Source: a bacterium (lineage in GTDB: Bacteria; Planctomycetota; UBA1135; UBA2386). Taken from it: a DNA stretch of 10,730 bases. Below the pieces are notes generated by a model that worked only from the letters and a program-made list of their open reading frames with translations, was not told the origin of the DNA and made no database searches. Where the stretch lies: positions 1 through 10,730 of the forward strand of contig DRKG01000235.1 in NCBI GenBank assembly GCA_011051855.1, given 5' to 3'. Positions within the stretch are counted from its first letter, which is position 1, and each line of letters opens with the position of its first letter. The position numbers were made by a program, and so were the translations under genes. Of the stretch, positions 7,011 through 10,730 are shown piece by piece.

Positions 7011-8021
7011 ATGACAACGCCCGTTCGCCCGCGCCCCGCCACCCCGATCGTCGCCCTCTTGTTGCTGCTGACTGTCGCCCTGTCCGGGTTCGCCGCTTGG
7101 CGCGCCGAAAGCCGGTCGGCCGAACAGACGGACGCGCTCGAACGACTTCAGGAACAGATGGCCGGCGTGTTGCGCGAGGTCACCCGGCTGCGCATCGAAC
7201 AGAGCGCGGAAGGCATGGGGCCCCAGGCGCTGCTCGAAAAACTGCGCACCTACGCGCCCCTGACGGCCGACGCGCGGGTGACCGAACCCCAGTTCCAGCG
7301 GGCCAAGAAGGAGCTCGCAGCGATCCAGCTGGCGTTCGAGGCGTGCGGCGAAGACGCCTGGCAGCCGATCCTCGACCGGCTCGCCGAGACCGACCCGCGC
7401 AAGGACTACGAGGAGGTGCGCCGGCTGCTCGAAATCCTCGTGCGGCTGGATCCACCGGCCGGCAAGCAGATCGTCAAGGAGGTCTTGCTCGGCCATCGCA
7501 TGCCGAATCCACGGCTGCGCCGGGCCGCCGCCCGCATCCTGCTCGCACACGACAAACCGCTGGCGCAGCGGCTGCTGCGCCAGATCCTGTTGACCGAGTC
7601 GAGCCGCGGCGTCGACCCCGATCGCGCGCGCCAGCACGGCATGACGATCCCCGACCCGGCCGCCTACGCCACCACCGGCTTCAACAACTTCGTGCAGCTC
7701 TACATCCAGAGCGAGGATCCGAAGATCGAGGACACGCTGCTGATGGTGATGGCACGGGTCGAGCACGACGCGATCACCATCCAGGACTGCATCAAGGAAC
7801 TCGGCCGTCGCAAGTGCCAGCGCGCGCTCGAGCCGATCAAGAAGCTCTACGACAACCCGCCACTGCGCCAACAGAACCCGCTGTTCCTGAACATCTGCGT
7901 GCAGGCCGTCTACGACATCGCCGGCGCAGACGCGAAGGATTGGCTCGAACAAAAGCTGCCGACCGCACCGACCGATCTGGTCGCGAGCCGCATCCAAGCG
8001 CAACTGGACAAGATCAAGTAG
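7011..8021 (+). CDS. Membrane-anchored HEAT-like repeat protein, function unknown
   Basis: 336-aa protein of unknown function. The N-terminus is a short Arg/Pro-rich head followed by one strongly hydrophobic segment (about 13-29), read as a signal anchor. Residues about 36-66 (EQTDALERLQEQMAGVLREV) look like a coiled coil. From about 92 to 335 the chain is almost entirely amphipathic helices with HEAT/armadillo-like pairs, for example RRLLEILVRLDPPAGKQIVKEV (135-156) and LRRAAARILLAHDKPLAQRLL (169-189), so it is probably a protein-binding scaffold facing the periplasm. No catalytic motif is visible. The ATG at 7011 is the start that includes the anchor; no Shine-Dalgarno sequence is present. 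The balanced amino-acid composition distinguishes it from the long antisense frame on the other strand. Its stop overlaps the end of the convergent cupin gene by 8 bp (8014-8021), leaving no room for a separate terminator. Confidence 0.85.
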   Translation: MTTPVRPRPATPIVALLLLLTVALSGFAAWRAESRSAEQTDALERLQEQMAGVLREVTRLRIEQSAEGMGPQALLEKLRTYAPLTADARVTEPQFQRAKKELAAIQLAFEACGEDAWQPILDRLAETDPRKDYEEVRRLLEILVRLDPPAGKQIVKEVLLGHRMPNPRLRRAAARILLAHDKPLAQRLLRQILLTESSRGVDPDRARQHGMTIPDPAAYATTGFNNFVQLYIQSEDPKIEDTLLMVMARVEHDAITIQDCIKELGRRKCQRALEPIKKLYDNPPLRQQNPLFLNICVQAVYDIAGADAKDWLEQKLPTAPTDLVASRIQAQLDKIK

Positions 8022-8484
8022 ACAGGAATTCGATCGCGCCGCCGGGCAGGAAGTAGAGGATCAACATCTCGCCGTCGGTGACGGTCGGCACGTGCTCGCT
8101 GCCGCGGCCGTAGACGACCCAACCCTCGGGCCTGCCGTCGAAGCGCGCTTCGCCGCGGGTGGTGAAGCACAGGTCGATCTCGCCGTTCGGGTGACGGTGG
8201 CGCGGCCCGGGACGGTCCATCAACACGCAGTCGACGCTGAAACCGCACAGGTCCTTGGCGACGCGTCCGAAACGGATGCCGCCGGCCGCCTTCGGCAGCA
8301 GCCAGTCGGAATCGACGCTGGCCAACGCGGCGGCGCGGATCGCCGCGACCTCGTCGCCGGCAAAGCCGCAGGCGTTCTCCGCCTGCCCGGACGCGTCGGG
8401 GGCGTCGACGTCGACCGCCTGCAGCGCTTCGGCCAGCGGGCGCAGCAACTCGACGAACCGTTCCTTGCTCACCTTCTCAGTCAT
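8014..8484 (-). CDS. Cupin-fold protein of DUF4863 type
   Basis: 156-aa soluble protein. The helical N-terminal third (1-55) is followed by a small cupin-like beta barrel. Visible motifs are GPRHRHPNGEIDLCF (His96, His98, Glu102; compare cupin motif 1, HxH-x3-E) and GRGSEHVPTV (His131; cupin motif 2), then LYFLPGGAIEF near the C-terminus. These residues could bind a divalent metal. From memory the pattern HPNGEIDLCF/PGGAIEF is that of DUF4863, the family containing 4-hydroxylaminobenzoate lyase (PnbB). That identifies the fold family, not this protein's substrate, and no nitroaromatic pathway genes are nearby. It starts 4 bp after the mogA stop and is probably co-transcribed with it. Ribosome-site candidates are AAGGG (11 nt away) and GAAGG (too close), so coupling from mogA is likely. 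Length is normal for a single-domain cupin. Confidence 0.8.
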   Translation of the reverse strand: MTEKVSKERFVELLRPLAEALQAVDVDAPDASGQAENACGFAGDEVAAIRAAALASVDSDWLLPKAAGGIRFGRVAKDLCGFSVDCVLMDRPGPRHRHPNGEIDLCFTTRGEARFDGRPEGWVVYGRGSEHVPTVTDGEMLILYFLPGGAIEFLST

Positions 8485-8488
8485 ACCT

Positions 8489-9022
8489 TCACTTGCCCTT
8501 CGGGCGGAACACCTTCACCACCTCGTCGTTGCCCTCGAGGCGCGGACCGCCGATCAGGTCGATGCAGTACGGAATCGCCGGGAACACCGCGTCGAGACAG
8601 ACGCGGATCGAGGCCGGCTTGCCCGGCAGCGTGACCACCAACGTGCGCTCGATGATCGCTGCGGTCTGACGCGACAGGATCGCGGTCGGCACTCCGGCCG
8701 CCAGCGAAGCCGTGCGCATCTGCTCGCCGAAGCCCGGCAGCTCCTTGTGGCAGACGTCGCGGATGGCCTCCGGCGTGACGTCCCGCGGCGACGGACCGGT
8801 GCCGCCGGTGGTGCAGATCAGACAGCTCCCGTTCGCCGCGAGTTCGCGGATGGTCGCGCCGATGCGCGCGCGCTCGTCGGCGATCACCCGCCGCTCGAAC
8901 GCACACTCGGTAGCGAGGTATTCCCGCAGCGCCGCTTCGATCGCCGGGCCGGACGCGTCTTCGTAGACGCCCTGGCTGGCGCGGTCGCTGATGGTGACGA
9001 TGCCGATGCGCGGCGCGCTCAC
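8489..9022 (-). CDS. mogA: Molybdopterin adenylyltransferase MogA
   Basis: 177-aa cytosolic enzyme of molybdenum cofactor synthesis. It adenylates molybdopterin, giving MPT-AMP, the substrate for molybdate insertion by MoeA. The sequence follows E. coli MogA almost block by block: RIGIVTISDRAS-GVY (5-20), LICTTGGTGPSPRDVTPEA (68-86, the MoaB/Mog signature), PGFGEQMR (96-103), PTAILSRQ (112-119), LPGKPASI (132-139) and a C-terminal FRPK. The PGFGEQMR block and the FRPK ending favour MogA over MoaB. Start: GTG at 9022 with AGGAG 8 nt upstream, overlapping the previous stop (GTGA, 4 bp), a standard coupling arrangement. The protein is slightly shorter than the 195-aa E. coli enzyme. No other cofactor gene or molybdoenzyme lies in the window, so the rest of the pathway must be elsewhere. 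Confidence 0.95.
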   Translation of the reverse strand: MSAPRIGIVTISDRASQGVYEDASGPAIEAALREYLATECAFERRVIADERARIGATIRELAANGSCLICTTGGTGPSPRDVTPEAIRDVCHKELPGFGEQMRTASLAAGVPTAILSRQTAAIIERTLVVTLPGKPASIRVCLDAVFPAIPYCIDLIGGPRLEGNDEVVKVFRPKGK

Positions 9023-10464
9023 GCGGACGGCTCCTGCCCGATCGGCCCGTCGTCGTCGGCGCGCGGCCGGTCCTCGCCGCTCGCCACCAGGCGCTTGATC
9101 TGGATGCGGAACTCGCCGCGTTCCTCGGGTTCGGCGAGCCGCCAACGGCCCTGCTGGCGCCGCCGGTCGATCGCGCTGCGCTGCATCACCACCGAGGTGA
9201 CGTGGCGCGCTTCGGGGGTGAACACGTGCACCCGTCCCTTCGGCCCGAGCACGCAGATGGTGCTCTGGTCGACGTCCCAGAGGATCGCACCGTCGCTGGC
9301 CTCGCCGGCGTCGGGATAGGCCTTCGACGTCGGCCGCTGGCCGGTCTCGCTGCGTTCGAGCCCGTGCTGCGTGCGGCGGCCGGCGTTGCGGGTGCGACTC
9401 TGCAGCTGGCGGGCGAAGTCCTGCAGCAGCGGCCGCACGAACTCCTCCTCGTCGGCCTCGCCGCCCTTCAACTGGCCTTCGAGCCGCAGCGCCTCGCCGT
9501 CGAGCTTGCGCTGGAAGCGACTGAGGATCTGCATCAGCGCCGGATCGGCGAGGTCCATCGGATCGACCGCGCCGACGCAGTGCAGCCGCAGCCGCACGCG
9601 ACCCTCGAGCGTGGTGCCGCGCAGCAACTGGAAGCTGAACGCGCACCGGCCGGCTTCGCCGAGCACGCGGAACAGGCCGGCATCGACCTGGCCGAGGATC
9701 TTGAACACCGGCGACTGGCCGCCGAACTCGGCGAGTTGCTGGGTGCGCAACACGCGCCCCATGGTCACGTGCGTCAGCACGATCTCCTCGCCGGCGAGCA
9801 TGCGCTCGACGTCCGGATCCTTGCGCTCGATCGCGAGCGTGACGAAGTCCGCGAACTGCGGCTTGCCGGTCGACGAATAGCCGTCGAACACCTGCCGCGG
9901 TTCGCTCGGCCGGCATCCCTCGGCCTCGGAGCTGCCCGCGAAGTAGCTGTAGACCGCGCCGGGTCGCAACGCCTGCTCGTGCTCGCGCACTTCGCGCACG
10001 CGCTGCAGGATCTGTTCGACGGCGGTGCCGGCGGCGCGGCGCACGTCGTTGCCGCCGTCGATCGGCACGCGCAAGTTCAAGTCCAGGTAGCGCGGCATCG
10101 CCAGCGGATCGACGCCTTCGATGCGCAGCAACGCCTGCGCCATGTCGGCCAGGGCACGCACCGCGACGGTCGCCGAGTGGCGGGAATCCCTGCGGCGCGA
10201 ACGCCGTTCCTTCGCGGCCTCGCCACCCGGTTGGTGCGGGGTCGCCGCCCCAGGCGCGCCGGCGGCGCCCCCGCCGGCACCCGGCTTGCGCCGGCGGCGG
10301 CGCCGGCGGCGCTTCTTCGTCGTTTCCTCGCCGGTAGTCGGGGGCTCACCGGTTGTCGTTTCCTCACCGGCAGCTTGGGGCTCACCGGCAGCCGCCCCCC
10401 CCGGAGCGGGCGCGGGCGCTGCGGACTCGTTCGGCGGGAGGTCGGCGGACTCGGACTCGTTCAC
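9019..10464 (-). CDS. Conserved-looking protein of unknown function with Arg-rich disordered N-terminus
   Basis: 481-aa protein that I do not recognise. The first 100 or so residues are low complexity: an acidic/Pro/Ala stretch, two 12-residue repeats (GEPQAAGEETTT and GEPPTTGEETTK), a run of eight Arg after KK, a Gly/Ala segment and RRSRRRDSRHS. This highly basic tail could bind nucleic acid or polyphosphate. The rest is globular: a helical part (ALADMAQALLRIEGVDPLAMPRY), a mixed beta domain around FKILGQVDAGLFRVLGEAGRC, an acidic helix near EADEEEFVRPLLQDFA, and a C-terminal beta part (AILWDVDQSTICVLGPKGRVHVF). No signal peptide or catalytic motif is seen. Start: GTG at 10464 (MNESESADL) is preferred. 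A TTG at 10515 would add 17 residues but sits inside the T-tract of a terminator-like hairpin. Neither has a Shine-Dalgarno sequence. The stop overlaps the mogA start by 4 bp, so the two are co-translated. Confidence 0.75.
   Translation of the reverse strand: MNESESADLPPNESAAPAPAPGGAAAGEPQAAGEETTTGEPPTTGEETTKKRRRRRRRRKPGAGGGAAGAPGAATPHQPGGEAAKERRSRRRDSRHSATVAVRALADMAQALLRIEGVDPLAMPRYLDLNLRVPIDGGNDVRRAAGTAVEQILQRVREVREHEQALRPGAVYSYFAGSSEAEGCRPSEPRQVFDGYSSTGKPQFADFVTLAIERKDPDVERMLAGEEIVLTHVTMGRVLRTQQLAEFGGQSPVFKILGQVDAGLFRVLGEAGRCAFSFQLLRGTTLEGRVRLRLHCVGAVDPMDLADPALMQILSRFQRKLDGEALRLEGQLKGGEADEEEFVRPLLQDFARQLQSRTRNAGRRTQHGLERSETGQRPTSKAYPDAGEASDGAILWDVDQSTICVLGPKGRVHVFTPEARHVTSVVMQRSAIDRRRQQGRWRLAEPEERGEFRIQIKRLVASGEDRPRADDDGPIGQEPSA
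9031..9035 (-). promoter_or_regulatory. Ribosome binding site of mogA
   Basis: AGGAG on the minus strand, 8 nt before the GTG at 9022, inside the end of the preceding gene. It confirms the GTG start. Confidence 0.75.
10323..10394 (-). repeat. Two tandem 36-bp in-frame repeats
   Basis: Two adjacent 36-bp units (10323-10358 and 10359-10394), clearly similar on the plus strand: TTTCCTCGCCGG... and TTTCCTCACCGG..., each containing GGGGCTCACCGG. They encode 12-residue repeats of form GEPxxxGEETTx in the disordered N-terminus of the unknown protein. Copy number may vary between strains. Confidence 0.75.
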
Positions 10465-10513
10465 GGGCCAGAAGACGATGCGGGGAACGGGCGTATCGAA
10501 CAAGCCGGCGGGC

Positions 10514-10553
10514 AAAAAGAAACCCCGGCGGACCCCGCTCCGAGCGCCCGCCG
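10514..10553 (-). terminator. Terminator-like hairpin with T-tract in the divergent region
   Basis: Outer 6-bp stem CGGCGG (10526-10531) with CCGCCG (10548-10553), and inner 4-bp stem CGCT (10536-10539) with AGCG (10543-10546). On the minus strand it is followed by GGG-TTT-C-TTTTT. This has the form of a Rho-independent terminator, yet it points into the unknown gene and no minus-strand gene lies upstream in the window. It may act as a leader attenuator or a block to antisense transcription, or be a chance structure. Confidence 0.45.
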
Positions 10554-10571
10554 TGCTGTTTGCCTTTGCCC

Positions 10572-10576
10572 GGAGG
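10572..10576 (+). promoter_or_regulatory. GGAGG motif upstream of the CBS-like gene
   Basis: GGAGG located 8 nt before an in-frame TTG at 10585, the same spacing as for mogA, but 26 nt from the ATG at 10603. It may mean that translation starts six codons earlier than annotated. Confidence 0.4.
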
Positions 10577-10602
10577 CGCCCGGTTTGCTCACTTCACGGC
10601 AT

Positions 10603-10730
10603 ATGCCGCGTATCCACGACTCGATCCTCTCCGCCGTCGGCAACACGCCGGTGGTGCGCCTTGGCCGCATCGGCCGCGACCTCGACCAGGAACTCTACGG
10701 CAAGTGCGAGTTCCTGAACCCCGGCGGCTC
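10603..10730 (+). CDS. Cystathionine beta-synthase / cysteine synthase, N-terminal fragment
   Basis: The first 42 codons of a PLP-dependent beta-replacement enzyme of sulfur amino-acid metabolism (fold-type II, CysK/CBS family), running off the right edge. Visible: DSILSAVGNTPVVRLGRIG, the N-terminal motif of the family (NTP-VRL), and YGKCEFLNPGGS, which leads straight into the catalytic SVKDR segment. The PLP lysine itself lies just outside the window. AKCEF-N-GGS wording resembles cystathionine beta-synthases more than CysK, so homocysteine plus serine may be the substrates; O-acetylserine use cannot be excluded. The ATG at 10603 matches the usual family start, but a TTG at 10585 with a good GGAGG is in frame and would add six residues. 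It is divergent from the mogA block, with about 138 bp between start codons. Confidence 0.88.
   Translation, partial: MPRIHDSILSAVGNTPVVRLGRIGRDLDQELYGKCEFLNPGG

Noticed and set aside
6583..7017. 144-codon minus-strand frame in the divergent intergenic region
   Set aside because: No ribosome site or motif, a low-complexity Arg/Pro/Ser product, and it overlaps both inverted repeats and the start of the HEAT-like gene.
6870..8003. 377-codon minus-strand frame opposite the HEAT-like gene
   Set aside because: The plus-strand protein has an anchor, a coiled coil and regular amphipathic helices. The minus product is rich in Arg, Gln, Leu and His with no motif, and would start within the intergenic region.
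8255..9319. 354-codon plus-strand frame antisense to the mogA region
   Set aside because: mogA is unmistakable on the minus strand; this frame shows no family features.

Overview
The window is a GC-rich bacterial chromosome segment with seven genes: five complete and two cut by the window edges. The two large lipoproteins combine SbsA-type Ig-like folds with a glycine-rich body. The HEAT-like protein sits behind a single membrane anchor, and many starts are GTG or lack a Shine-Dalgarno sequence. Together this is reminiscent of Planctomycetota (less likely Myxococcota). This assignment is an inference from gene style; no phylogenetic marker is present.

Left block, minus strand (about 6527 down to 1). 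Two full-length paralogous secreted lipoproteins (889 and 900 aa) lie in tandem, 20 bp apart. They are followed after 27 bp by an ATZ/TRZ-type metal-dependent amidohydrolase that runs off the left edge. Spacing suggests one transcript. The lipoproteins share a Cys-x3-Cys-x3-Cys-x4-Cys motif, two Ig-like domains, a long Gly-rich segment and a C-terminal domain. I infer cell-surface structural or adhesive proteins. No functional link to the amidohydrolase is visible beyond position.

Intergenic region 6528-7010 (483 bp). This is a divergent, non-coding region. It carries two 26-bp inverted repeats built from the same 7-mer (CGCACCC/GGGTGCG), both with a 12-nt gap. One lies 61 bp upstream of the lipoprotein start and the other 62 bp upstream of the rightward gene. 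This is the most intriguing unexplained signal in the window. Other small hairpins lie between them.

Middle (7011-8021, plus). A membrane-anchored, coiled-coil plus helical-repeat (HEAT-like) protein of unknown role, overlapping tail to tail by 8 bp with the next operon.

Right block, minus strand (10464 down to 8014). Three coupled genes: a 481-aa unknown protein with a disordered Arg-rich N-terminus, then mogA (molybdopterin adenylyltransferase, 4-bp overlap), then a cupin-fold DUF4863-type protein (4-bp gap). Divergent from this block, at the right edge, is the start of a cystathionine beta-synthase/cysteine synthase gene. The divergent region contains a terminator-like hairpin on the minus strand.

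No tRNA, rRNA, CRISPR array, transposase or phage gene was seen. Most of the window looks like ordinary chromosome.
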